Positions 1 to 20,359 are shown, counted from the stretch's first letter. The stretch is 64,000 nt of DNA from Branchiostoma floridae (GCF_000003815.2 NC_049997.1:3309962-3373961), one strand, 5' to 3'. Program-made: numbers and translations. The notes: a model not told the origin generated them from the sequence alone.

Positions 1-3000
1 CTTGCAGGTAAACAGGGCATCAGGTGAGGCACCCAGATAGGCCTTGTGCTCTGAGATCACAAGGCCTTTCTGTTCACACCGTGCATCTTCATGTTCCTGA
101 GAAAACTGCTGGAATAATGCAGCCTTTGCTTCCTCCTCCATAGTCCTGCCATACTTCAGGGCTCGTACATTCTCACTTACACGTTTGTACCCCATAATGG
201 TCCCCAAGAGGCTATCAGTGGATTCTTCAGGATTACTTTTGATAGTTTGCACTCTTGTGTATATCTTATAGAAATTAGATGCAGTGATCCTGCCTTGCCG
301 TGCCATACTCCAGATGGGGGAGTTACTCTGGGCCCTGGTAGCCTTTTCCAAGGCAGCTACTTGCTCTTTACTTACAATAAGTGAGCTGACAAACTCTGCA
401 CGTGTATCATAACTATAAGGCCTAGCCAAAACATCCATAGCTAGGGACTGGGGAGTTAGATGTTGTCCAGGTGTCGCCTCCTCCTCCTCCGGATGGGGCT
501 GCACTTCCAAAGCTGTGAAAAACCCAGACTCAGGAGGCAAAGCTTCCCGCATAAACCCGGCCAATCTTGTCCTCTTGCTACCATCTGATTCTGACTGCTG
601 CTGTGTGTTCCTTACAGGCTGGAACAACTGCTTCTGAGTAGTAGCCACCGGTCGGGAATCTGAAATTTTCAGGAAAAAGATGATTTCAATGCAGATAGAT
701 TTTAACAGTAAACATTTGCATGACCAGTTGAAATGACCTACATGAAGTGTATACTACATATGTGATCATTATCTCCTTTGTTACTTCTTACTTTTTTATG
801 TTTTATCAGTGCTTTCCTGATACCTACTGTTTAATTGTATATTTCAGGCTGGAGCAAGCCAAGGATGTCGAGGAGGCAATGCTGTGTGTTCGGTTGTCAC
901 AACGGTGGCAAAGCACTAAACAAGTGGAGGGATGAACAATGCATCATACATAACAAGGTCCACCGCAGCTGTGAATGCATGGAACCTTTCCAGCTGCTTT
1001 CATTCCCTACAGTAAACAAGGATCCTGGGGCCAGGAAGGAATGGACCAGACGAGTTGGACGAAAGATTAAGGGCAACAAAAACTGGGAACCAAATAATGA
1101 CTCTCGTATTTGCTCAATGCATTTTGTGGATGGCAAGCCTACTGACGAGAACCCGTACCCAACAGAAGGGATGGGATATGCGTTAAACAGATACACCACC
1201 ACACCAAAACAAAGGAAGAAGCCAGCACCTCGCATGACTGTAGACAGTGCTTCCAAAAAGAAGTGCACAGCAGCATCTGAGGAGGAGACAGGCGCCAGTG
1301 GTAGCAGCTACCCTACATACAGCTCCATTCAGGACCATGACTATGGTGTTCCATCTCGTGAAGATAAAGATGCCACGATCCAAAGGCTCAAATTGATGAA
1401 CACACAACTGAAACTGGAGGCTGCAACTGCCAAATTAGAAAGTGCCAATTTACATAAGCGTATTGTCAGTTATGACAAGCTCAGTGATGACAGCAAGGTA
1501 CAGTTTTACACTGGGCTGCCAAACCGCAAGGCGTTAGAAGGGCTATACAAATACCTTGCCCCAAAGCTCGATCGCATACGCTTCTGGAGGGGAGCTAGTG
1601 CCATCCCAAGAGGTGTTCGGACATTCAAGAAGTCACCAAAAAAGTCCGGGCCTGACAGAAAGCTGAGTGGGAAGAATTTGTTGGTGATGACGTTGATGAA
1701 GCTGAGGCTTGGCTCACTGAATGAAGATCTGGCTGACAGGTTTGGAGTCTCGACAGCAACCTGCTCCCGTGCACTTACAGCGACACTGAAGTTCATGGCC
1801 TCAGAACTTAAGTGCATGATCTTCAAGCCCAGCGAGGAAGTCATGAGAGCCAACCTGCCAAGAAGGTTTCGGGACTACCCCCTGTACAAAGATGTTCGAC
1901 ACATCATTGACTGCACAGAATTCTTTATAGAAACACCCACAAATCTCGAGGCAAAGGCACAGACGTGGTCTAACTACAAGCACCACCAGACGGGTAAGTG
2001 CCTGGTGTCCATTACCCCTAATGGACATTTCAACTTCGTGTCTGAAGTCTGGGGTGGCAGAATCAGCGACAAAGAGCTGACACAGGTATCCGGTTTCCTG
2101 GACATTCTATCCCGGGGCGAGGTTGTCATGGCCGATCGTGGCTTCCCCATAGCTGAAGATGTTGCTCAGCATTATGCGCATTTGCTGATCCCACCCGGCA
2201 AGAGGGGCAGCCACCAGATGACAAAGGCACAGGTTGCAACTACAAAGAAGATAGCCAACCGGCGCATCTTCGTTGAGCAGGCAATCAGACGTCTGAAAAC
2301 CTTCCGGATTCTGAAGTATGAAGTGCCCATAACTCTGGTGCCTCAGCTTGATGACATGGTCACAGTCTGTGCGGCACTTTGCAACTTACTGAACAACCTG
2401 GTTAAGTATTAGTTTCAGTTGTAGTATGCAATCGGACTAAGCATTGGATGGACACATAACACTTTGTGCAAAGACAGTAGTTATTTTGTAAGTTGTATAG
2501 TTTGTAAGAAGTAAATCCTGAGTGGGTAGTTACATTGGTATTGGCAATCTTCATATCTTACCTCATATGTTGCATTGGTGGTCACACAGAAGAAAGCACC
2601 TTACTCGACACAGATGAACTTGGTAACAAAAACAGAAACAACACATTTCACATGTAACAATGGTAACATGAATTATTCTCAATAAGTTAAACGGTGTTGT
2701 GTTGAAGCTTCAAATTCACATGTAACAATGATGATGAAGATGATGAAAGACCCTTTGTTGTACATTCATTCCTCGAAGGTACTAGGTCGTATGTTCTTTG
2801 ATGTAACAAATATAACGTTCAACATGTACAAATATAGGAAAGTGTAGTCAACAATACAAGTGAAGCACACATTGTAGACAGAAGTATTTTAATCAGTTAT
2901 CCGAATAGTCAACATCTTACTTTTAGTACATGTGTGGATATTAGAACAGATAATGTTTCTTAGACAAGTTTCTGTTAACAAAAGTATAGACAGTTGTAGT

Positions 3001-4118
3001 TGCAACCCTGCAATATGAAGTGTTAGTATTACAATTTAGACATGTAGATATCTTAAGTTATTTGTAACATGTGCTCGGCATGTGAATGTTAATTTTAGTA
3101 GGCTGAACTCAAAATTTATAGGTACACACCAGTTTTGCCAAATTTATCATTTTTTAAACACAAGTCCTTGCATTTTCTCTTCTGGACTCTTTTCCCTGGG
3201 GCAACATTCCACCGGGCGGCTGTAGATGTACACGCAGGGTTTACTAGATAGGTCCGGACTGCTGCCTCGACCTTAAACAGCACCGCTGCGATGTGACTGC
3301 ATGACTGTCCCAACCTGGACACAACAAGTAAAGGTGCCAGGGTTAAACATACAGCAAAAACCAAAAAAGTTGTAGAGAGAGCAATATTAGATTCATCAAT
3401 ATTATATTGTAATATGCAATTCATCTGATAACTCACCCAGCTGTACAAGAGCAGTAAGCCTCTTTGATGGTGCCAGTTTGGTGGCAGCAAACCCATGCCT
3501 TGTGCGGGAATTCATTTATTTTGCATGATGGTGTACATTTTGCTCGCAAGTAGACAAGCCCACCTCGCTTGCAAGACTGCACCTCTTGCAGCCAACCATT
3601 TGTGTAGAAGGTGTATGCTTTGCCTTCCTTGTAGGCATTCAGCATACGGTTGTTTAGGGTTTGGTCCTTGCCTGATGAGTCAAAGAACACATTATCAGAA
3701 GAGCTAGCAAAATGGGACTGTAGTATGTACATTGTTACAGCAACAAAGTCAAATGAGCTATAGTGCCTGAATAAAATTTGTATATGCAACATGTACCTGG
3801 GTGTTCCTTCATTATGTAGTCATAAATGTCACTGTACATGACATTTGGCCAGCCTTCAATGCCCTCAGTCTCGGTTGTCCAGGCTTCAGGTCCAAACTGG
3901 AGGGGATCTTCTATCCCTTCCACCAGCTGTTCATATTCCTTCTTCGCGGTTTCAGCTAGCTCAGCTGCTGACGGCTGCACTGGGATGTTGTTCTCCCAAG
4001 CACTGAAGGCCCTGGCAACTAGCATCTTATGGTCGCCAGTTGTTTTCCACCCCCTGTCGCTCAGGTACTTCGTCAGAGCTGCATTCCTCCATGTCTCAAA
4101 TTCTTTGTATTTTTCCAT
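1..4118 (-). CDS. SWIM zinc finger + YqaJ-type nuclease protein of an ISL2EU-like transposon (3' end outside window)
   Basis: Four exons join in frame: 4118-3797, 3671-3438, 3314-3130 and 659-1, all with GT..AG introns; the protein continues past the left edge. Exon 1 starts MEKYKEFETW and resembles the SAP-like N-terminus of such proteins. Exons 2-3 give a SWIM zinc finger (CSC in TIKEAYCSCTAG, then GQSCSH across the splice). Exon 4 has an acidic linker and then the start of a YqaJ-like exonuclease domain (WSMARQGRITASNFYKI, LKYGRTMEEEAK, LGASPDAL with the presumed catalytic Asp). The E-x-K motif lies beyond the window. In ISL2EU-type PIF/Harbinger elements such a protein accompanies a THAP transposase, which here sits on the other strand inside the third intron (3129-660). 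Its role in transposition is not established. Exon 2's acceptor was chosen at 3671 because it is the one I found that keeps frame. The last intron is long, so a skipped exon cannot be excluded. Confidence 0.8.
865..2412 (+). CDS. THAP-domain DDE transposase (ISL2EU / PIF-Harbinger type)
   Basis: A 515-residue protein. The THAP zinc finger occupies about residues 1-95: CCVFGC at 6-11, an FP motif, and ICSMHF with Cys83 and His86. A Lys-rich linker and a short coiled-coil-like stretch follow. Next is a helix-turn-helix (NEDLADRFGVSTATCSRAL), then a DDE_Tnp_4-type nuclease with IDCTEFF (Asp349), MADRGFP (Asp424) and FVEQAIRRLK (Glu471). I chose the ATG at 865 because a splice acceptor (TATATTTCAG, exon from 848) lies just upstream and THAP domains normally begin within a few residues of the start; an in-frame ATG at 835 falls inside the presumed intron. 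The frame is uninterrupted and all three acidic residues are present, so the enzyme could be active. It lies antisense within an intron of the SWIM-YqaJ gene. Confidence 0.9.
   Translation: MSRRQCCVFGCHNGGKALNKWRDEQCIIHNKVHRSCECMEPFQLLSFPTVNKDPGARKEWTRRVGRKIKGNKNWEPNNDSRICSMHFVDGKPTDENPYPTEGMGYALNRYTTTPKQRKKPAPRMTVDSASKKKCTAASEEETGASGSSYPTYSSIQDHDYGVPSREDKDATIQRLKLMNTQLKLEAATAKLESANLHKRIVSYDKLSDDSKVQFYTGLPNRKALEGLYKYLAPKLDRIRFWRGASAIPRGVRTFKKSPKKSGPDRKLSGKNLLVMTLMKLRLGSLNEDLADRFGVSTATCSRALTATLKFMASELKCMIFKPSEEVMRANLPRRFRDYPLYKDVRHIIDCTEFFIETPTNLEAKAQTWSNYKHHQTGKCLVSITPNGHFNFVSEVWGGRISDKELTQVSGFLDILSRGEVVMADRGFPIAEDVAQHYAHLLIPPGKRGSHQMTKAQVATTKKIANRRIFVEQAIRRLKTFRILKYEVPITLVPQLDDMVTVCAALCNLLNNLVKY
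2413..3128. other. Transposase 3' flank; remainder of the SWIM-YqaJ intron
   Basis: A/T-rich DNA without a convincing coding frame. It should hold the transposase 3' UTR and polyadenylation site, but I see no clear AATAAA there. Several CATGTAACAATG-like phrases repeat between 2640 and 2730. Confidence 0.5.
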
Positions 4119-4355
4119 GCTCTTCTAAGCCAAAGACAAGATATGATCATTAGATAAATTACGAAAATCATTTGAGATCTGTCTATATCAAATTTGTATG
4201 CACGCTGATGTCTAGCAAAACCAGAAAAACAAAACAGACTTTTGCCGCCACGTCAACCAAAACAACATCGTAGTTTCGAAGGTAGTAAACACAATTATAT
4301 AACGTTATATTTACTTATTTAGATAGTTAAACATTAAACATGGCCTTGACATACC

Positions 4356-4576
4356 TTCTTTAGTTGTAGATATGCGGAATGGAGAAAATTTGACAAGTAA
4401 CGGTGCCGTAAATACAGGAGACGACGATGCCACGCGTGCGTTTTGCCAGCTTGGCTTTCCCGCGATATCTCACATGTGTGCGCCGGGCGCCGGGCTCCGT
4501 TTGACCTCTGACCCAAAATGGCGCCGGCGAACCGGCTGTGGCGCGCCATCTTGAGTACATAGCGGACTCCATTCAA
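4356..4576 (-). other. Candidate first exon of the SWIM-YqaJ gene
   Basis: A strong minus-strand donor (AAAGAAG then GTATGT) ends an exon at about 4356. The acceptor TTGGCTTAG lies just before AAGAGCATGG of the 4118 start. An open frame from a Met at 4576 runs through this exon and would join in frame to the 4118 Met, adding a basic, Arg-rich stretch of about 75 residues. The simpler reading is an untranslated leader with translation starting at 4118. The exon reaches the outer end of the large palindrome. Confidence 0.4.
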
Positions 4577-5084
4577 TAAGTCGTAGCACAGTCACAATAC
4601 GTCAAATCGAGCTATTATATGTGTTCCCGTGATCTAGAAGAGTCAGGGAACCGTGTGTATGTCAGTTGAAATTTCAAAAGGTAGTTGAAGACGAGATTAG
4701 TTCCGTCAAAGTTGACCTTCTACGTACTCATCATGGCGAGGGTAGCTTGTGTTTTACGGTCTGCATGGGGTTTTCCAGGTGACCGATGTATATCGTCTAC
4801 TTCCGGGTCAAACCAACTACCCAAAACAAAACACGCAATACTCTACCAGTGATAACCGATTGAGTGCCCTCAGTTTGGAGAATCGTATGTATCTCAGTCA
4901 ATAGACTTTAGACAGAAACTGACCAGATCTAGGAGGTTTTATCAGTTATCTTAGGAAGTGGGTAAATTCGTCTTCCACTGCCTAAAGAGAAGAAGTCTAA
5001 CCCAACAAAACTAGTATAATGTACACTAGCATAGCATATAGTCATAGAATGTAGTTCCTAGCACCTTTGTATTTTTCCTTATTT

Positions 5085-5145
5085 TACATGTTGTTTGTAC
5101 CTGCAATTAGCCCTCGGGCAAGAACTTGCAATAAACATATCATTA
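5085..5145 (+). repeat. Tail-like fragment of a non-LTR retrotransposon inside the palindrome
   Basis: TTAGCCCTCGGGCAAGAACT followed by TGCAATAAA closely matches 35337-35375 (AAGCCCTCGGGCATGAACTT, CAAATAAAT). This looks like a shared 3' end of a CR1/L2-like element. It lies where the two palindrome arms stop matching, so it probably inserted into the left arm only. Confidence 0.45.
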
Positions 5146-5299
5146 AACTTCATTGGCTCATCCCAAGCGCGAGACATTGCACTACAAGTGGCCGAAGGAA
5201 AGTTTTATCTATAAAGATTATCTGTCATATTGCCAGGCGTGAAATATAACTTAACTGTATTTGAACCAGAATTCTTAATAAGACACACTAGCATTTACC

Positions 5300-6420
5300 T
5301 CTTACTAAGCTATTCTGACAGTGTATCATTCAAATGATACAGGGTAATACACAATGTATTCAGCGACCTACGGGCTGTATCATTCAAAGTGATATACTCC
5401 TGGTTAAGATACAAGAATCCCAGCAGTGGTGCAATATCAAAAGACAGAGGCAAAGATCTATTCCGACAGTGTTTTCATTAAAGTGAAACAGGTATCCCGA
5501 CTGGTGCCACATTCAAAGGACAAACTCACCGGTCATTATTTACGGAAAGGCTAAGCTATTCCGACAGTGTATCATTCAAATAATAACGGGTAATATACAG
5601 TGATCTATGGGGTGCATCATTCAAATGATACGAGGTTAAGATACAAGAATCCCGACTGGTGCAACATTCAAAGGACAAAAGGAAAGACTAAGCTATTCAG
5701 ACAGTGTATCATTCAAATGAAACATATAATATATAGCGATCTAAAGGGTGTATCATTCAAATGATACAAGTTAAGATACAAGAATCCCGACTTGTTTAAC
5801 ATTCAAAGGACAAGAGAAAGACTAAGCTATTCCGACAGTGTATCATTCAAATGATACAGGGTAATATACAGCGATCTAAAGGGTGTATCATTCAAATGAT
5901 ACAAGTTAAGATACAAGAATCCGGACTTGTGCAACATTCAAAGGACAAGAGAAAGACTAAGCTAATCCGACAGTGTATCATTCAAATGCTACAGGGTAAT
6001 ATACAACGATCTAAAGGGTGTATCATTCAAATGATACAAGTTAAGATACAAGAATCCCGACTTGTGCAACATTCAAAGGACAAGAGAAAGACTAAGCTAT
6101 TCCGACACGGTGTATCATTCAAATGATACAGGGTAATATACAACGATCTAAAGGGTGTATCATTCAACTGAAACAGGCAATCATACAGCGATCTGAGGGT
6201 GTATCATTCAAATGATACAGGTTAAGATACAAGAATCCCTGGTACAACATGTAAAGGACAAATTCCCTGGGAAAGACTAAGCTTTTCCGACAATGTATCA
6301 TTCAAATGATACAGGGTAATATACAGCGATCTAGAGGGTGCATCATTCAAATGATACAGGTTATTAAGATACAAGAATCCCAACTGGTGCAACATTCAAA
6401 GGGTAGAGGGAAAGACTAAG
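5300..6420. repeat. Tandem array of about 136-bp units, left palindrome arm
   Basis: Each unit has two copies of the near-perfect palindrome GTATCATTCAAATGATAC about 46 bp apart, joined by a segment like GGGTAATATACAGCGATCTA. A longer segment follows (AAGATACAAGAATCCCGACT, CAACATTCAAAGGACAA, GACTAAGCTATTCCGACAG). About eight degenerate units are present. Open frames here are repeat shadows. Confidence 0.85.
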
Positions 6421-6719
6421 ACTAAGTTGTGTCGTACACAATCCCTTCTGCATCTTTGTTTTGTAATCTAAAAGTAATGACTATATAACAAACTACAAAG
6501 TTGTCTTTTCGTCCACCAAACAATTAACAATAGTTCTTGTGTACCAAAGCAATTCCATGGCCGTTTCCATTACAATTCAGACCACCATCACTACAGTACT
6601 AGACAGTGGAACAACCTAAAACAGATCCAAGTAAAAACGCAACAAAGAAAGTTCTCCATGATGTTCAGATGCCCGGAAAGTTACAAAGTTACAAAGTTAA
6701 TATACAAGAATGCTGAAGG

Positions 6720-6990
6720 TGTAACATTCATTCATATAAATTGACACAGTTGTCCTCCCGCCGATTAAGGGAGGTTAATACGGATAAAACAGCGCCTTTC
6801 TACAACTGTGTCATAAAAATTGACACAGAATCCTCCCATCGAAACTTTCTGTCATTAAAGGGGATAATACGGATAGAAGAGCGCCTTTCTACAACTGTAT
6901 CATATAAATAAACACAGTTGTCCTCCCGTCGAAACTTTCTGTTATTAAAGGAGGTAATATGGATAGAAGAGCGCCTTTCTACAACTGACT
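6720..6990. repeat. Inner subrepeats (about 85 bp) of the left palindrome arm
   Basis: Three copies of a unit with AAATTGACACAGTTGTCCTC, AAACTTTCTGT-ATTAAAGG and GCGCCTTTCTACAACTG. The inverted counterpart lies at about 7270-7465, and a stray copy of the first motif is at about 9345. Confidence 0.7.
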
Positions 6991-7779
6991 GTTTAGTTGA
7001 ATTATGATTTCGGCAAACATTGGTGTGGTGTTATCAATGTTGCAGTATGAGTCGCTATTCCATTATTAAACGCGTCTTGTTATTTTGAATTGTTGTCAGT
7101 GTGCTATTTTGTTAATTACTACGCGTGAAATACACGACCGCCAGATTAGAATGCTTCTTATCAACACGATCGTACGATGGAAATTTACCTTTTGTAGATC
7201 TTTACACGGACTGACTCATACTACAACATTGATAACACCACACCAATGTTTGCCGAATTCAGAATTCAACTCAACAATCAGTTGTAGAAAGGCGCTCTTC
7301 TATCCGTATTAACCTCCTTCAATAACAAAAAGTTTCGACGGCAGGAGGATTCTGTGTCAATTTTTATGACACAGTTGTAGAAAGGCGCTGTTTTATCCGT
7401 ATTAACCTCCCTTAGTAACGTAAGTCTTCGGGAGGACAACTGTGTCAATTTATATGAATGAATGTTACACCTTCAGGATTCTTGTATATTAACTTTGTAA
7501 CTTTGCGGGCATCTGAACATCATGGAGAACTTTCTTTGTTGCGTTTTTACTTGGATCTGTTTTAGGTTGTTCCACTGTCTAGTACTGTAGTGATGGTGGT
7601 ATGGATTGTGATGGAAACTGCCATGGAATTGCTTTGGTACACAAGAACTATTGTTAATTGTTTGGTGGACGAAAAGACAACTTTGTAGTTTGTTATATAG
7701 TCATTACTTTTAGATTACAAAACAAAGATGCAGAAGGGATTGTGTACGACACAACTTAGTCTTAGTCTTTCCCTCTGCC

Positions 7780-9190
7780 CTTTGAATGTTGCACCAGTTG
7801 GGATTCTTGTATCTTAATAACCTGTATCATTTGAATGATGCACCCTCTAGATCGATGTATATTCCCCTGCGTCATTTGAATGATACCCCCTTTCTATCGT
7901 TGTATATTACCCCGTATCATTGAATGATACACTGTCAAGATAGATTAGTCTTTCCCTCTGTTCTTTAAATGCTACACCATTAGGATTCTTGTATCTTGAC
8001 CTTTATCATTTGAATGATACACCCTCTAGATATCTCAGGATATCTTAGTCTTTCCCTCTGTCCTTTGAATGTTGTACCTTTGGGATGCTTGTATCTTAAC
8101 CCTGTATCTTAATAACATGTATCATTTGAAAAATACATTTGAAAGATACAGCTAGCCCCTAGATTGCTGTATATTACCCTGTATCTTTTGAATGATACAC
8201 TTTCGGAATAGCTTTATCTTTCCCTTTGTCCTTTAAATGCGGCACCAGTTGGGATTCTTGTATCTTAACCTGAATCATTTGAATGATACACCCCCCAGAT
8301 CGCTGTATATTACCCTTTATTATTTGACTGATACACTGTCGGAATAGCTTAGTCTTTCCCGGGACAGTGTCCTTTGAATGTTGCACCAGTTGGGATTCTT
8401 GTACCTTAACCTGTATCATTTGAATGATACACATTATAAATCGCTGCATATTACCCTGTATCATTTGAATGATACACTCAGTCGAGTAGCTTAGTCTTTT
8501 CCAGGGAGTTTGAATGTTGCGTTAGTTGGGATTCTTGTATCTTAACCTGTATCATTTGAATGATATACCCTTTAGATCTATGTATGTTACCCTTTATCAT
8601 TTGAATGATACACTTTCGTAATAGCTTAGTCTTTCCCGGGGAGTTCTTTGCATGTTGCACCAGTCGGGATTCTAGTATCTTATCCTGTATCATTTGAATG
8701 ATACATCCTTTAGATCGCTGCATATTACCTTTTATCATTTGAATGATACACGAATAGCTTAGCTTAGCCCTTTGTCCTTTGAATGTTGCACCAGCACTAG
8801 TTGGGATTCTTGTATCTTAACATGTATCATTTGAATGATGCACCCCTAGATCGCTGTATATTACCCTGTATCGTTTGAATGATACACTGTCAGAATAGGT
8901 TAGTCTTTCCCAGGGAGTTTGTCCTTTGCAGGTTGGACCAGGGATTCTTGTATCTTAATTAACCTGTATCATTCGAATGATGCACATCGCTGTATATAAC
9001 ACTGTATCATTTGAATGATACACTGTCGGGATAGCTTAGTCTTTCCCGGGGAGTTCTTTGCATGTTGCACCAGTTGGGATTCTTGTATCTTATGCTATAT
9101 CATTTGAATGATACACCTTAGATCGCTGTATACATTGTGTTGTGTATTACCCTGTATCATTTGAATGATACAGTGAGTCGGAATAGGTAA
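7780..9190. repeat. Tandem array of about 136-bp units, right palindrome arm
   Basis: Inverted counterpart of the left-arm array, with GTATCATTTGAATGATAC as the palindromic core. It has about ten degenerate units. Some carry insertions such as CCCGGGGAGTT between core pairs that are rare in the left arm. Confidence 0.85.
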
Positions 9191-9805
9191 GCAAGTAAAT
9201 GCCAGGCTTTTCCAGAATTCTGGTTCAATTACAGTTAAGTTACATGGCACGCCTGGCAATACGGACAGATAATCTTTAGAGGTAAAACTGTCCTTCGGTC
9301 ACTATGTAGTGCAAAGTCTCGGCTTGGGATGAGCCAATCATTATATATAAATTGACCCAGTTGTCCTCCCGCCAATTAGTCTAAACTGTTCGGTCATACC
9401 ATGACATCCTGTAGCTTCTAGTTGTAAAAGAGGTTGTCTCTTTCATCGCCTCAGTCTGTAGGTTCATATGCATGCATATGGTTTCATGCGCTTCTGCCGA
9501 CAGTGTGAGCCGGAAACAGATGCGTCTTTCTTTGTGACCGGGTACCGCAAAACCCCCATGTGGTGCGTATTTCAGCCAAAAACATGGCGGCTAGAAACAT
9601 GGCGGCTTCCGAAAAATCTGAGTGAGGGCAAACTCTGAAGTGGTAACCCGTCAATCTAGCAAAAGTCAAATTTATTTTGTGAGGTACACACGGTTGTCTG
9701 ACTCTTCTAGATCACGGGGACATATATGATAGCTCGATTTGACGTATCGTGACTGTGCTACGCCTTATTGAATGGAGTCCTCTATGTACTCAAAATGGCG
9801 CGTTA

Positions 9806-10557
9806 CACGGCAACTCGCGTATGACAAAGGTCAAAGTTGCCTCCTGATTACCCTCTTAATTAACAATTTTGTCGTTTGTAGCTTATGACACGAACTGCAT
9901 CGTCTGTTTACTGTGCATTGACATTCACAATGATGAAATTGGTGTTTCCTTTTACGTTCTTCTTTGCAACAAGTGCAAATGTGAGGATAGAAAACACGAA
10001 GATGAAACGAATAAAGAAAGTGGGATATCGGTGGAGATAATAAGCAGACAAGACGAACTATCTGTGGTCTACCGTTGTATTTTATTTTGTCATAATATAA
10101 GAAGTAGTCATTACCAAAATCACAGTACAATGTTTTCTAATCAAATACACCAAAACTGACTGCTTTCTAGTGATACATCAATCATGATAGTCATTATTCA
10201 ATGCTGTCTATTTTGAATTTCTGAACATTACATATCCACAGTTAAAAGGGGGGAAAAGTCTAACGCATCTCAACTTTTTGCCTTGAAATGAATTAACTAC
10301 CCTGTCCTCTTAACATGAAAACCCATCTGTGTTGGTAGAAGTCATTCTGGATAAAGTTGAACTGTAATTTCCAACACAAACCTTGGAAACCATCTCTTAA
10401 CAGAAACGGAGGACGTCATCGACTTTCTACAACTTACTATTATGATACTGCTCACTTGTGCTATCTACATAACGTGACGTCCCAGAAGCGAAAATTTGGT
10501 CCTTTTTTGCCTTCAAAATTACAGTAAAATTCAACTTTTTCCAGAATATCTTGTCCA
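9806..10557. other. Gap between palindrome and EF-Tu gene A; short Cys-rich frame
   Basis: A plus-strand frame at 9869-10159 encodes a Cys-rich stretch (CIVCLLC, then LLCNKCKCEDRKH) and is preceded by an acceptor-like TTTGTAG. I do not recognise it; it may be a relic exon or chance. The 3' UTR of EF-Tu gene A should also lie here; on its strand an AATAAA-like signal occurs near 10085. Confidence 0.2.
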
Positions 10558-19508
<8,951 letters not shown>

Positions 19509-20187
19509 AGTTGAACTTGAAGCCTTGGTTCTCTCAGCCTTTCCTGAGGTGACAAGATCTAGAGGTGTTGCAAATGTTGTCAGCTGTTGTCTTCGACAGA
19601 CAAACTGTCCTGCTGAAGTAATTTTATCTGGTCGTCTGACTCAATTACATGTAGACGATTTGGGTGGGGCGTCCGTTTTGCAAATTCAATTGGCCAGAGG
19701 TTGTTTTTTTTTTTGTCAATCGTAAACGTTGTTAGTTTTGTTCTCTGGTGAGTAATAGTTTTCTCAGAATCACATCAATAATATTGGTTTTGATGTTTTT
19801 AAATGTTGAAACACGTATAGTTCAATACCTATACTGTTGCTTCAGGGACGTTTTGTACTCATTTTGTTGCAGATTTCAAACGTTCCCCTGTACAGTTCAT
19901 CTATTTAAATTGCAGTTATAATTCCCTAATTCTGCTTTATCTTGCTGTTAAGTCCAGCAAACAACTCAGCTTTTACAGACACGTTTTGACTTTGCCCCAC
20001 TTTTGATCAATAAAACGGACATTTTTGTGACAAGTCTCTTCAGCGTTTTGCATATGTACGCTGGATAACTCTTAGGGAATGTCCAGTTGTCGGTAAAAAA
20101 AAAACCAACCTGAGTTTTCAATTGGCCACATGAATTGTATTCATAACAATTGCTGGATGTTATAGATGTGTTGTAACGTGGTATTTT

Positions 20188-20250
20188 GTGGCGTAGCTGA
20201 TCAGGTGTTAGGGTTTGGCTTTTTGACGCGGGTTCGAACCCGAAGTGCTT
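20188..20250 (+). repeat. tRNA-like fragment with perfect B-box arm
   Basis: GCGTAGCTGATCAGG resembles an A box, and GCGGGTTCGAACCCG forms a perfect T-arm. I cannot build an acceptor stem, so this is a SINE head or tRNA pseudogene rather than a functional tRNA. Confidence 0.4.
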
Positions 20251-20359
20251 CACTTTCTTTTGTTCGATATTCTTTAACGCCATGTATTTATCACAATACT
20301 GTCGTATATTTTTGATAAAAATGTTGCTTAACTAACATACACCTTTGCTTCTTCTTAGC

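Larger units (their letters stand above)
4535..9805. mobile_element. Giant foldback (palindromic) element, arms about 2.5 kb
   Basis: The left arm (about 4535-7052) is the inverted copy of the right arm (about 7213-9805), around a 160-bp spacer (7053-7212). Matching landmarks: the outer block near 4545-4650 pairs with 9690-9805; CATTGGCTCATCCCAAG at 5150 pairs with the inverted block at 9330; the inner block near 6960-7050 pairs with 7213-7310. Both arms carry the same tandem repeats of about 136 bp. The structure recalls FB-type foldback transposons, whose long inverted repeats consist of short tandem repeats. There is no transposase in the spacer, and I could not identify a target-site duplication. 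Between about 4800 and 5140 the arms match poorly. Confidence 0.8.

Noticed and set aside
897-2028. Minus-strand open frames over the transposase
   Set aside because: Shadows of the plus-strand transposase; the minus-strand gene has an intron here.
5851-6126. Open frame with MIQGNIQRSKG repeats, and similar frames at 8174-8738
   Set aside because: They are translations of the tandem repeat in the palindrome arms and occur in mirrored form; not genes.
5300-9190. Regular palindromic repeats resembling a CRISPR array
   Set aside because: Spacers are themselves repeated, the unit is too long, and the setting is a eukaryotic foldback element.
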